In this document: positions 39,482-49,595 of the stretch, one piece after another
Layout: each line of letters starts with the position of its first letter
How positions within the stretch are numbered: the stretch's first letter is position 1
Origin: Sitta carolinensis
Lineage: Eukaryota; Chordata; Aves; Passeriformes; Sittidae
Direction: 5' to 3'
DNA length: 64,000 nucleotides
NCBI GenBank assembly: GCA_032173965.1
Contig: CM063290.1
Coordinates: 13,107,501-13,171,500 of the forward strand
Translations under genes and position numbers: made by a program
The notes under the pieces: generated by a model
The model's database searches: none
The model's input: the letters and a program-made list of their open reading frames with translations, nothing else
What the model was told of the DNA's origin: nothing

Positions 39482-39889
39482 GGCTTTTGCATTAGGCCCT
39501 TCATATCCTGTGTATCCTAAAAGGCTTAACAATGTTTCCATTGTACTTAACTAAATACAGTAATGGTGGTGCAGCAACACAATGGCTGTGCTCTGCCTTG
39601 CCGGCCAGCCTGGCGTGTGACAGCCAGTCTGGGCTGGGAAGGAGGCTTAGCCAACCTTTTTTCACAAAAGTGCCACGGCGAGCTTGCCTAGACAGGCAGC
39701 AGGGACAGGAGAAGGGATTTTGGATTAACATCTCATCTCATGAAGGACGGCACCTCAAACAGTTCAGCACCTCCCCGGCGCTGCGCTGCCATGTCAGCTT
39801 TAAGAACCAGCCCAAGGCCTGGTGGGAGACTTAAACTTGTGACCTTCTAGCCAAGAGGTAAGAGCACTGCTGGCTGAGCCACGCTGTCA
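39482..39889 (-). mobile_element. Ancient tRNA-headed SINE, nearly full length
   Basis: Read on the minus strand, the element opens with a tRNA-like head at 39889-39818. Its A box (TGGCTCAGCCAGCAG, 39881-39867) and B-box-like GTTTAAGTC (39836-39828) have normal tRNA spacing. A body follows with the segment GTGCCGTCCTTCATGAGATG and then GATGTTAATCC (about 39755-39722), then GTGGCACTTTT (about 39677-39667). It ends in a tail TTGTTAAGCCTTTTAGGAT...GAAGGGCCTAATGCAA (about 39534-39488). From memory, these blocks match in order a widespread old vertebrate SINE family whose consensus has a tRNA head, a GATGAGACGTTAAA-type body and a TGTAAAGCGCTTTGGGATCC-type tail shared with CR1/L3/L2 LINEs. The family name (V-SINE, AmnSINE or LF-SINE type) is not certain. 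No acceptor stem pairing is left, so it is not a functional tRNA. The length of about 408 bp fits a complete copy. Confidence 0.68.
39818..39889 (-). pseudogene. tRNA-like head of the SINE (A and B boxes)
   Basis: A 72-base stretch reads as a decayed tRNA on the minus strand. It has the D-loop/A-box block at 39881-39867, and a T-loop/B-box block at 39836-39828 in which the usual GGTTCAA has changed towards AGTTTAA. The two acceptor ends do not pair. It is the RNA polymerase III promoter region of the SINE and is listed separately because a tRNA scan may report it as a pseudogene. Confidence 0.6.
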
Positions 39890-40589
39890 TTATTGATATG
39901 TGCTTGCGTGGGCTGACATCAGTGTTGACTACAGTTTGACCTGAGAGTGGAAAATTGATGCCCCCACAGGTTTTAGAAGCAACCCCATCTTGCAGAAAAG
40001 CTTAGGGGTTTTTTCCCTATTGGAATTTACCTCTTCTACCAGAGAGCTGCAGTTTCCAGCAGATGCCTAATCTCTAAATACTGACTTCCTAAACACCTTA
40101 AAGGAATTGGAATATATTTCAGCTATATCTGGACTCACAGTATCTAAATGAAAATTTTTAGTTTAGCTTTATTGTTTTCCAGGTAGAATGCATTTTTATT
40201 GCAAATTTCCTGGTGGAGGAGGAAAGATTGCTATAGTATTTCCAATAATTAAGACTAAATATATATTTACATTTTACAAGGTAGTGAAAGACCTTTAAGG
40301 CACCTTGGACCTATATAAGCGAGGGTATTTTTCAAGGATACTTTAATATCAGTGGATAAGATACAAAAAGGGGTAAGAAAAGTGTTCAACTGGTATCATG
40401 TGCTATGCACAGCAAAGGAAATCCCCTTAGGGAATGTTTCATTACATTACAACATACATAAATTTGATAGGGAAGAAATTATCCATCTTGATTCTGCTTC
40501 TGCTGAATTTTGCCATTACTAAATTAGACAGTTGATGATTGCAGACTTGGACCCAGCCATTGAAGACTCATTCCAGTTTGACAGTGATG

Positions 40590-40652
40590 CTAACCCTATT
40601 TAGCAGATGTTAAAATTTAAGCATGTGAAGACTATCTAGATTTGCAAAATGA
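40590..40652 (-). mobile_element. Possible MIR-like SINE remnant
   Basis: The plus strand CCCTATTTAGCAGATG is close to the MIR-type cccattttacagatg block. The next ~40 bases follow the rest of that block only loosely. Confidence 0.22.
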
Positions 40653-41100
40653 TGATATAAAAAGGAATTTTCTAGGGCTGAGGTACATTGTGGGTGTAGA
40701 TAAACTTTGGAATAAATCTTTAGCTAGTTGTCCAGACAGACTTAGATTTATAGTTTCGTTTTTTGGGGTTTTTTTATCAAAACTTATAATTGGTGCTTAT
40801 CCCAAGCTGCTAGCACCACAACAAATTTAATTTAGAAACACAAATCATAGCAGAAAGTGAAACTCTGCCAGATACTAGCAATAACAGTGCCAGCTAATTC
40901 TTACACATAAAAGAATCTCTCTTTCTCAGCAGATATCTCAGGGCAATCATACGTTCCTAAAGATACACTGAAAAGATGAACCAGTGATTTGATAGTGGGT
41001 AATATCCAGCAACCTTGTTTAATCAGATTTTAGCCTTCAAATCCTGCAAAGTCAGCTGGTTCCACGAGCTTCTGATTGCTTCAAAATCAGAGTGAAACAA

Positions 41101-41134
41101 TGAATTAGAGCTGATCACCTACAGCTCTAATTCA
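41101..41134. repeat. Perfect inverted repeat: 13-bp arms, 8-nt loop
   Basis: TGAATTAGAGCTG (41101-41113) is exactly complementary to CAGCTCTAATTCA (41122-41134), with the loop ATCACCTA between them. The flanks do not extend the stem. It lies outside any recognised repeat. Confidence 0.85.
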
Positions 41135-41903
41135 GGACCAAACACTGGCAGTAAATATTCCTGAATGGCAACGTGAATACAAGCCTCAGCCTCATTTCTC
41201 CAGCCTAGATAGGAGGCGTTGAACTGTAACGTCTTTTTTTCTATCTGTTCTCTTTTTTTTGTACAATGCCTTTGCTTGTTTATTAAAATGTTCACTGCTG
41301 TGGTCTTGTTTTTTACCTGGGGAGTTGAGTGGATTTAAGATGACACCTAGATGTATAAATCTTATATTTACTATTCCTTTTGTAAAGATGTGCCTGGCTG
41401 ACCAAAAATAACTTTTATAAGCCAAGAAAATGTAGTGGAAAGGCAGGGTGAGGGAGACAAGGGGGTTATGTGTTCTGCACAATGTGGTAGATTTACAGGC
41501 TGTGGTGTGGGAGCTGAGTCTCTTCCTCAGGAAGCCAGCTCGGTCCTGGAGAACAGTCCTGCAACCCAGGACTCTCACAGCTGGATCTGTGCTCTTACCC
41601 AAATGTCATTTCAGTTGCTCAAGTGATGTTATCCCTAATCAGACAGATTAAAACCATAATCACACTCGAGACTTTTTACTGAGACCTTTTTCTCCAGTAA
41701 AAACTGAAAAAGTCTTTGTGACAAAGAACCTGGATGGATTTCGAGATGTTTGGTCACAGTCTTTGTAATGATTCCATAAATTCATTTTGGATAGATGTAA
41801 ATTGTATATATGAAGCTAAAGAGTCGTGACTTGCAGTCCTTAGTTCGTTGATGTGGTTTGCTCCTTGCAAATGGATTCTTCTCTGGAATTCATAGGCCAA
41901 TTC

Positions 41904-41946
41904 TATTTATTATTAATATTAATATTAATATTATATAAAATATATT
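41904..41946. repeat. AT microsatellite (TTAATA)n
   Basis: A run of TATTATTAATATTAATATTA-type units ends in ATATAAAATATATT. It is pure A/T and easily melted; no gene is near. Confidence 0.8.
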
Positions 41947-43585
41947 CATGTCCATGATTCTATGGATTACTGTACAAGGGCCTTTGTTCTTAGATGTGGT
42001 TCCCTTTAAGTTTGTCAGAAATAATAAGAGGAAACAACTTTAATATATTTCCCAAAACAAAAGCTCCAAAAATGGACACCAAGCAAAATATCAAAGTAAA
42101 TATCTCAGATATTTTATTTATACCAGTGCTCATAATTCAAAGCAATTGAACTCCCCCTCTTAGTATAGCCTTTTTTTCTGGACATTTTCCTTCCACATCT
42201 CCAACGTGCAGGTCTACAACTCTGGCACTGCTTTGGGATATGGAATATCTGCATCTTTATGAGTGCTGCACCTCGACACCAGGAATCACTCCACACCCCA
42301 TCATCAAAAGCTAACAACTTGTGTCCTTCCATGAGCTGACTGGGATCTCTGAAATCCATCTACCCTTGCTGAAAGGCACCAACCTGAGAGGCAGCAGCCT
42401 CCAGCAGCATAATCTTCCCCATATTCTGCGCCAGCCCTACTCTGATTTTGTCCTCTACACCAGACTAGCTCCAAAACCTCACCTTTCTCTTCAGCTATCC
42501 CTGCCCTCCCCCAACACCTTGCCAGGCCAAACCTTCCCATCAAACACACATCTACCCAAATCCATCCAGGGCACCTTGTCTTCACTTATTTTGTAGCTTG
42601 CTTCCACCTGGTACTGTCTCTATCTGTACACCTTTATCTTCCACAGTGCTTCTGCCATTACCACTACCTCTATGCTGGAGATCTTTCATGTCGGCGCCAA
42701 TTGCTATGGTTACAGGCAATCTGCTGTATGTTTCATCTCCAGGAGCTGTAAATGAGGGAGTTTTAACAGCATTCGAGCAAGCACAGCCTCTTCCTTACAT
42801 GGAGAACACAGCCTCACTCAAATTTATCTATCCACTAGTTGCTGTTGCATCATATATATTACACTAATTCTACCTAGATGTACAGATTGACAATGAGCTA
42901 GCATCTTGTGAGAAACAACAGCTACAGGACTTTTTTTTTATGATGCTTTTCATTTTAATGGTGTATGGCTACCATTTCAGCCACACACCTTTCTGGTCTG
43001 TGTACGCAAGCTCTAATTTTGACTGAAGTAATAGGGACAACAAGATTTTATCTTATTCTTGTCTATATATAATTCTGTAAAATACTAATGAAACAGAATA
43101 TACACACTCTGCATCATGAAAACAAACCCCACAATAAAAAATTACATGGTGTGTTCGTTCTTTGTGCCTTTAGAAAATATTACTGGTAGTCCTGAAGTTT
43201 TAGTGTCATGGAGATGAAGTTCATAGCAATTGAGAACTAACTAAAATGTAATCTTAAACACATTCCATTTTAAAGTCATTCCATTTTATTTGTGTGTGTA
43301 TGTTTGTAATAAAAATGGGAGAGTGGAGGCATTATAACTCTGAATTTGGATCTCTTTGTACCTGTCTAAAAGATGGACAAAATTTATAATATTAGTATCT
43401 TAATGTTTTAACAGGTGAAAATCACACTAGCTAGAAATACTGTTTCCATAAACGCAAATGCAAAATATGCCAAGAACTGATAGTTTGATACAGCTACGAT
43501 TTTGCATCAGAATCTAATAAAAACAGTTTGCCTGATTTTATTTCACAAGGAATCCAACCACAAACTCTTCCCACAATTCTGTGTT

Positions 43586-43613
43586 AAAAAAAAAAAAAAG
43601 AAAAAAAAAAAAA
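43586..43613 (+). repeat. Interrupted poly(A) run (14 A, G, 13 A)
   Basis: Two A runs are separated by a single G. It is low-complexity sequence with no associated element. Confidence 0.85.
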
Positions 43614-43799
43614 TCTGTTGATGTCTCTTAAATCTCAGTGGAATCAGGATGATCCTCACGTTGATCTTCACACTTTCAGCTCAGCCCAGGTGTCAACAGA
43701 GTAAATTCTGGTCTGCCCACCCCTCAGATAAAATATTTAGTTGCTTCTGCCAGACTAGAGGGGCACAAAGGACCTCCAGCCCTAAAAGGTTGTGAACAG

Positions 43800-44290
43800 C
43801 CAAACCAAGAGGTCTTGATTGAGGGGCAGCCACGGCCAGGCCTGAGCACACAGCTCCAGTGCACATCCACACCCCAGAGCTGGTGGAGATGGAGAGGCAT
43901 GGCAGCACCGATGCTTTGGCTCTCGTGAATTAGTGAGGCAGGTTCCTGTGTTACACCACAGTTGCACTGGATGTTCTCTCCTGCTGGATACTGTCTCCTG
44001 GTTCCTTGCTCCACGACACCACAGTCCCCGCCGCGCTGTCGGGCGCTGCAGCTCGTGCTCTGTTTCAGAGCACAGCCCAAAGCCTGCAGCTCAGGGCGCT
44101 GCTGGGGGAAAGCTCATCCACGCTGCCTGGTGCTGCTCCATTCCTCCCACGCGGGCTGTCTGAGGCCCCTCTCCAGTGCTGCCCTCCAGCCCGGAGCTCC
44201 TCCCTGAAGACAGGCTACAAAACGCCCTCTGACACCACTCACTCCCCTGCTCCATCCCCTCCTGCTCCTCACCCAGCTGGTGATGCAATC
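43800..44290. other. GC-rich island
   Basis: The stretch includes a CpG-containing core near 44020-44160 (CCCCGCCGCGCTGTCGGGCG). Open frames of 76-118 codons exist on both strands in several registers. It could be a small CpG island or a degraded GC-rich repeat. No promoter elements or exon are evident. Confidence 0.45.
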
Positions 44291-44779
44291 TAGGGCAGTG
44301 TGAAACTGGATCGATGGGAAAACAATTCTCATTTGTAAGAGCAGCACCATATTTAGATTTGGTATAATGCAAAAATAAAACAAAGTTGGGCCTGAATTAG
44401 GCTTTCTGTCTTTAACATCTTATAAAGGGTTGGTGACAGCTGATGACATCCTTTAGGCAAATGACTTTCCCTTCCAAGAATAAATGTCTACAAAAATAAG
44501 TTTATGCACAGCCATTTCAGGGCCCCAAAAAGAGCATGGTCCACAAAAAAATAATTATTTGATTATATATTTTAATAAACTCTCTTCCAATTGACAATGT
44601 GTCCTTTTAAATCCCTCCCACCTCAGAGTTTAATTACTCATCATTCACCCCTGACTTTGCTGTGAGTAGCACATTGAGAAAGCTATTATGCACACACCAA
44701 ATTCCTGGAACTGGCAGTACAAAGCCAACCTTGGAAGGAGATGAACCTAGAACAGCAGAAATACATCTGTAATGCAGCA

Positions 44780-44960
44780 CAGTGCACAGTGCAGGACGTG
44801 CGTGGGGAGCACCTGCTGAGTGCTGTCCCCTCAGCCCAGCTCCTGGTTCTGGCAGCCCTGTGTGTGCCAGGAGAAGGGCCCTGGGCAGGACAGGTGCTCT
44901 CAGTTCAGGCTGCAGCCTTTGCCCATGAAGCCAATGTGGTGCTTTGTTTTGTCATGGGGA
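44780..44960. other. GC-rich patch
   Basis: A short GC-rich patch separated from the 44-kb island by AT-rich DNA. Nothing is recognised in it. Confidence 0.4.
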
Positions 44961-45939
44961 TAAAACAACTGCAGTGCAAGTCTTGGTGTACCTGACAACA
45001 AATAAATGCCCTCATCAGCTCCAAGCCTGTGTTTGTTAACCAAGTTAAATAGTGAGAAGGTTTTCAGCATGGGTTTACCAATGCAGTTTGGAAATTTTCA
45101 CCTAAAAATCTTGGGCCTGTTTTTTGGGGTTTTTTTTTTTAGCATCAATTGACTCCCGCTTTTAAATTTATGAAGCATTTCACACTGTTTCCTGCTGTGG
45201 TCGTCATCAGGTCCTGGCCACCGGATTCTGAGGAAGGAAGGCATGAATGGCAGAACACCCTGTGGCTGTCCTTATCTACAGAATGGCAAACTCAAGCTGA
45301 GCTCTGTGCAAAGTCTGCTGGGCTGTCAAAGAAAAATTACAAAGGGTTCACTTCTTTCAGTGGAGTAGTATATTTCTGACTTAGCAAAAGTATTTTACTT
45401 AGCCACAATTGCATCATATCTGAAATTATTTTATGACCTGAGGCGTGCGTAGCAGGCCCATCTGTTCTCTCATAGTGGCTCTGAGAGGACTGCCACCATT
45501 TCATTCAGTGTTTAAAAATGCCAAAAATTAAACAACTTCCATATTGGTTAATGAGATTTACCAGAAAAAGAACACCACCAACAAAAGAGAACACAAATAC
45601 TCTCGACCTTTATCTTTCCAAGCCAACATTTCAACTTTTCAAATATAGCCACACAAACCCATGTCAATTGTCACTAGAAAAGCAACTGAAATCCAGCTAG
45701 CAATGAAAGGAAAAGTGGCTGAAGGTTAGAAGCTATTTGGTAAACTACAGCTAGCTTTTACACTTGTGATTTTTAAGAACAAACCTTTCATTTTGAAATT
45801 CACAGTCTCTCCACCATTACAAGCCCCTTCAGGGCAATGATCTATCAAGTTCTGACTGTTTCAAACTGTTTGTGCTAGATTCAGCATCTATCACTCCTCA
45901 GACTTGCTGCACATTTAGCCACAGAGCCAAGAAACAATA

Positions 45940-46110
45940 ATTTTCAATTAAGAAACCTGGAGAAGACTTGGGGACTTGATTTATGGTGCATGACTAATTA
46001 TCAAATAGCTAGCCTAATGAAAATTAAGCTGCTGGTTACTACAAAGATTTAACTTCATTTTCTTGAGAAGAAGCTGATATGACCCAGAGTATAATTTATT
46101 GAAGTTTTAT
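45940..46110. promoter_or_regulatory. Candidate homeodomain-rich element
   Basis: The stretch has TTTTCAATTAAG, GACTAATTATCAAA, GCCTAATGAAAATTAAGC and several further TAAT-type motifs in about 120 bases. No repeat is recognised in it. Confidence 0.25.
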
Positions 46111-46462
46111 TATATACATTTTTAAACAGGCAAAACAGCAGAAATTATCTAATTATATTTTTAAATATGATTTAAAATTTTCTCATTTTTTACATTGTAC
46201 ACTGTAATGAAGATAGCCCATGTAAACTTAAATCTGAATTAAAAGCTTTTTATTGCCTGAAGTGAAAGTGTTTCCTTTTGGACGGTGATGAAAGAGATAG
46301 GAATATGAAGGGCGATATGACAGAAATTGCTTTTAAGGCTCAGTGCATTTATAAGCAAAAGAGTCTATTCAGCACAGAGATGATGTACAAAAACTAGGTT
46401 CAATACCTAGAGTATTTTATATGTAAAATCCTGGTTAGATATTCTGTTTTAGAATTAGTTCT

Positions 46463-46508
46463 GCTAATCTTTAAAAAATAAGTAGGATAATGTTCTATGA
46501 TTCTTATT
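46463..46508 (+). mobile_element. Decayed CR1 LINE 3' end (candidate)
   Basis: The sequence ends in TGTTCTATGATTCTTAT, close to the ATTCTATG octamer repeat that terminates avian CR1 elements. It is preceded by AATCTTTAAAAAATAAG where CR1 consensus has GATCTTTAAGGTCCC. Only the last ~45 bases are recognisable, and chance similarity in AT-rich DNA is possible. Confidence 0.3.
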
Positions 46509-47769
46509 TATTTTTAACTCTTTGTGGGTGGGATTCACAGTTTAAAGAAATCAGTGGACTTCCTTCTCTCAAATACTTTCTTCCTGCTTATAATGGTCTG
46601 TTTCAGGGCTGCAATGGTCCAGCCCTGTGGTTGTGAGCAGCATACACTCATCTGAGCAGTCACACTAGAAACCTCCATGGGAGAAGAGGAAGGTTTACAA
46701 TTAGGCACTAGGAATGAAGGTAGAGGCCTCTTAATTATTATATCTGCAGTGAACTGTTGGATAGAAATTCACAATGCTATGCATTTAGGGTCTCAAATCA
46801 TGCAAATATTACATTATTAAGCAGAAGGAATTAGTAACCTTTTATGTACCAAATTGCAAACAACTCTGTATAAGTCAGTAACCACTATATTTTACCCCAC
46901 ACATTCACATTGACTTTCTCTGGTGTCCATGGATCTATATAGAAAAGGGAAAATTAAACAATAAATTCTTCAAATAGCACTCTTTTGTAGAAGTTAAAAA
47001 CTGAAGGTATTTTTTCCAAGGAAAAACAAATCTATTCTGGGGGAGGAAGCCAGCCTTAGTTTGATGTGTGTCACTGCAAACAATTCTCCCTCTGCTCTGA
47101 GCCCTGCGCGCAGCACTCATAGGATTTGTTTTGTGCACTTAGGCAAAACAATGGGGAAAGAAATATCAAGGTGAAATGACATAATCCCCTAGATTAGAGC
47201 AGCTGGTAACAAGACTGCTCAGGATCATCACTAAAGATACTCTTCACTGAAAGGGAGAAAAAAGGGAAGGAGGAAAGGATAACTTGATTTATTCAGGAAA
47301 TTGCTTGTTTCTTCAGAAGGCCTTTATGGGGACCATCACTTTATGTAGGAATACAGCTGGTAACCAGAAAGGGAGTGGGAATTAAATTAATTTCCTATCT
47401 AACTCTTTAAAGATCTGGGTTCTGTTCGAGTAGATGTACAGATACATACAGAGAGCTTTCCCTTCAGTTTCCCAGTTGCAAAAATAGCCTATAACAAGAC
47501 TGCATATTTTTAGTATTTTCCATACTGAGGCAGCACTAAATCCTGATTAGCTCCAGTTTGGCTGGGAAAACTCTACCTACACAAATTTCCTTTGATGGTT
47601 TCAAGACCCTACGTGCTCACATGTGTGTTTACAGACTTTATTACTCAAATGGAGCATTTTCTCACAACAGGTTTGATACAAGATGAGAGACACAACCCCA
47701 GACACTAAAGTCAAGTAACAATGCCTTGCACTAGTCCACGAGGGAGAAATCTCTCTCTTTCTCCCCCAA

Positions 47770-48008
47770 GGTGTTCTCCACTGTCCCTCTGAATTACTTG
47801 GACTGGCACTGGGAGAGCATGTTGTCTCTGCTCTCCTAAACCCATTGTGTCAAACTGCTGTGTGCTGTTAAACAGCTGCCACAATTCATCCCTGGCCTGG
47901 CCATACTTCAATAGTGGGTGAAGTGATTCATGCATCTGTGGACTGTAAAGTTTGTAAAGCACTTCAGGATCCTTTGAGAAAAAGCTGCTACATCACTGTA
48001 ATTTATTA
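47770..48008 (+). mobile_element. 3' half of an ancient SINE/LINE-tail element
   Basis: The stretch from about 47850 to 48008 reads CTGTTAAACAGCTGCCAC, then GTGGGTGAAGTGATTC, then GTTTGTAAAGCACTTCAGGATCCTT at 47949-47973, and ends near a TTTATTA. These blocks match, in order and orientation, the 3' half of the same old vertebrate SINE family seen at 39482-39889, including the TGTAAAGCGCTTTGGGATCC-type tail that CR1/L3-like machinery is thought to recognise. The 5' boundary is unclear; weak similarity begins near 47770, and no tRNA-like head is visible. Known: such tails are shared between old SINEs and LINEs. Inferred: this is an independent, 5'-truncated insertion. Confidence 0.6.
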
Positions 48009-48761
48009 GCTGAGCACGTTAAGTCTTAATGACAATACCCTCCGAGGTAATGCAGCTCAGACTATTAGGCTGAAATGGGCTTGAAAAGTTTACACACAAA
48101 ACTAAATGCATACTGTAAAAGCTTCCTCTGTTTGCAGTCTGGGGCCACTGTCTGTCTACAAAAAGACTTCCTTGTCATGGTTGTTTCTTTAGACTGCATG
48201 GCATTTAGGAGCTGGAAATAAACATATATCCAGATCCTTCCTTACACAGTGTTGCAGGGCAATGGAAGTGGTTGCTGCACCCAGTATAAGAATATTATCT
48301 GATTTTAAATGAGGGGAAGGTCTGTGCACGCATGCATAGTTCAAACTATCAACAAAAATGCTGAGCACCTTTGTTCGAAACTTCCTTTTTGTCTCCTGAT
48401 TTACTGTTGTCATCAAATTTTCAAATAAGGCCTGATAAGAAATATTCTGCTTCAAGTGAAACCACTTCCTGTGGGGAAATAAAAATACAGGAAAACAGAG
48501 AATAAGAAAAAAACCGATTTTAGTCTATTTCAGGTTTAGGATGTAACATTCATATCTCCATGTTACCATTGTGGAGCTTCATGTAATCTTAGCCACCTGA
48601 TCAATGGTAAATAAAATGAAACATTGTACCCAGGGAGACAATCCTTAAACATATACATTGTGACTTTTCTGTATCTGTAAGATGTGGGAACGAGGACATC
48701 CTTCTGACTGTCCTGGGAAGATTTATAAGTCACAAGAATTTAGATAGAATGATAATTAGTA

Positions 48762-49170
48762 TGTCACAGGGTGAAAAAGTAGAGTTTTGGGATTTTAGAA
48801 TGTGAGATCAGGGGACAAAGATGGAGGAAATGGGGTGTGTCCCTGAGCTGCTTCTTCATCCTCTTGTCCCCCATCTTTTGTGGTGGTGTGGCACATTTTG
48901 GTTGGTCTAAAACAAAAGTACACTGTACAACATAGTGGATAGATCTTGGAGAATTGTTATAAATAAAGCATACGTAATTTTCAGTATAAAAGATAACACC
49001 ATCCCAAGGGCAGAAAGAGTTCAGCACAGCCTGGACTGCAGAGAAGCTGTGGCAGGCCAGGGAACAAATATCAGATAAGCAAAGAATAAACAAATTCCTG
49101 AACAGGAGAAAACAGACGACTCGACCTCTTCTTCAGACGCAGGGCTGGGGGAAAACAAAAGGCCTTCACA
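48762..49170 (+). mobile_element. Solo LTR of a songbird-type endogenous retrovirus
   Basis: The block begins with TGTCAC at 48762. It has a TATA box TATAAAAG at 48985-48992, a polyadenylation signal AATAAA at 49085-49090 (an extra one lies at 48962-48967), then the CT-rich GACTCGACCTCTTCTTCAG at 49118-49136, and it ends in CA near 49170. The order U3, TATA, poly(A) signal, short U5 is that of a retroviral LTR. The opening and the post-poly(A) block resemble LTRs I know from songbird genomes (ERVL/ERVK class, exact subfamily not recalled). No gag, pol or env reading frame and no second LTR lie nearby, so it is a solo LTR left by recombination. No matching target duplication is evident, and the 3' border could extend to about 49260. 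Confidence 0.66.
48985..48992 (+). promoter_or_regulatory. TATA box within the LTR
   Basis: TATAAAAG lies about 100 bp upstream of the AATAAA signal of the solo LTR, the usual U3/R arrangement. Whether it still drives transcription cannot be told from sequence. Confidence 0.5.
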
Positions 49171-49549
49171 GGGACAGAGACAGAGACAAGTTAAGTCAGG
49201 TGGAAGCCAAGCTCACAGAAACCTCAGAAACCCCAGGAAAGGCCCAGAGAAAACACAACAGCAGGAAAGCAAGAAAATATATATGTTTATATTTTAAAAA
49301 CCTAAGAATAAGATGTTGGAAATTTATTGGAAGAAGAGAAGGAGGTTGATCTGTACATTAAAAGATATATGGTCCTTTGTTATAGAGACATCTCAACTAA
49401 AATTTGGAAAAAGTTCTATTTTATTTTCCCACAAAAACTTCACAGTTCTGGCCCCTTTCTCTATCCATTTCTACTAACCTGCAATGTCCTCTGATTTCAA
49501 TAACAGATTCATATTCCAAGTAGCAAGTTACAGAACCTGAGACAAAGAG

Positions 49550-49595
49550 GAGAGTTGCATTCATTTAGTTTGACCTATATAGCTCAGGCCATGGC
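49550..49595 (-). mobile_element. Old CR1 LINE fragment (candidate)
   Basis: On the plus strand this reads TTCATTTAGTTTGACCTATA and then GCTCAGGCCATGG. It resembles the reverse complement of the 3' region of old amniote CR1 copies, which carries TCATTTAGTCTGACCTCC...ACACAGGCCATAG. It lies just 3' of the solo LTR. No octamer tail is preserved, so the call rests on about 40 aligned bases. Confidence 0.33.

Larger units (their letters stand above)
39900..43680. other. Unique DNA, no gene seen
   Basis: Contains the 41101 hairpin, the AT microsatellite and a C-rich patch (42370-42600). A 136-codon minus frame at 41192-41602 has no recognisable domain and its end is Lys-rich from a poly(T)-like tract. 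Confidence 0.55.

Noticed and set aside
41192..41602. 136-codon open frame on the minus strand
   Set aside because: The Lys-rich part comes from a T-rich tract on the plus strand. No domain or splice support.
41950..41965. CATGATTCTATGG as a CR1 terminal octamer
   Set aside because: Only one octamer-like unit is present and no CR1 sequence precedes it.
46335..46410. Possible tRNA: CTAGGTTCAATACCTAG looks like a perfect T arm
   Set aside because: The only A-box-like stretch (AAGGCTCAGTGCA) is about 60 bases upstream, no acceptor or anticodon stems form, and the T arm alone can occur by chance.
47240..47265. CTCTTCACTGAAAGGGAG as a CR1 internal phrase (ttcttcactgaaagggtgg)
   Set aside because: The match stops after about 17 bases and the flanks do not follow CR1.
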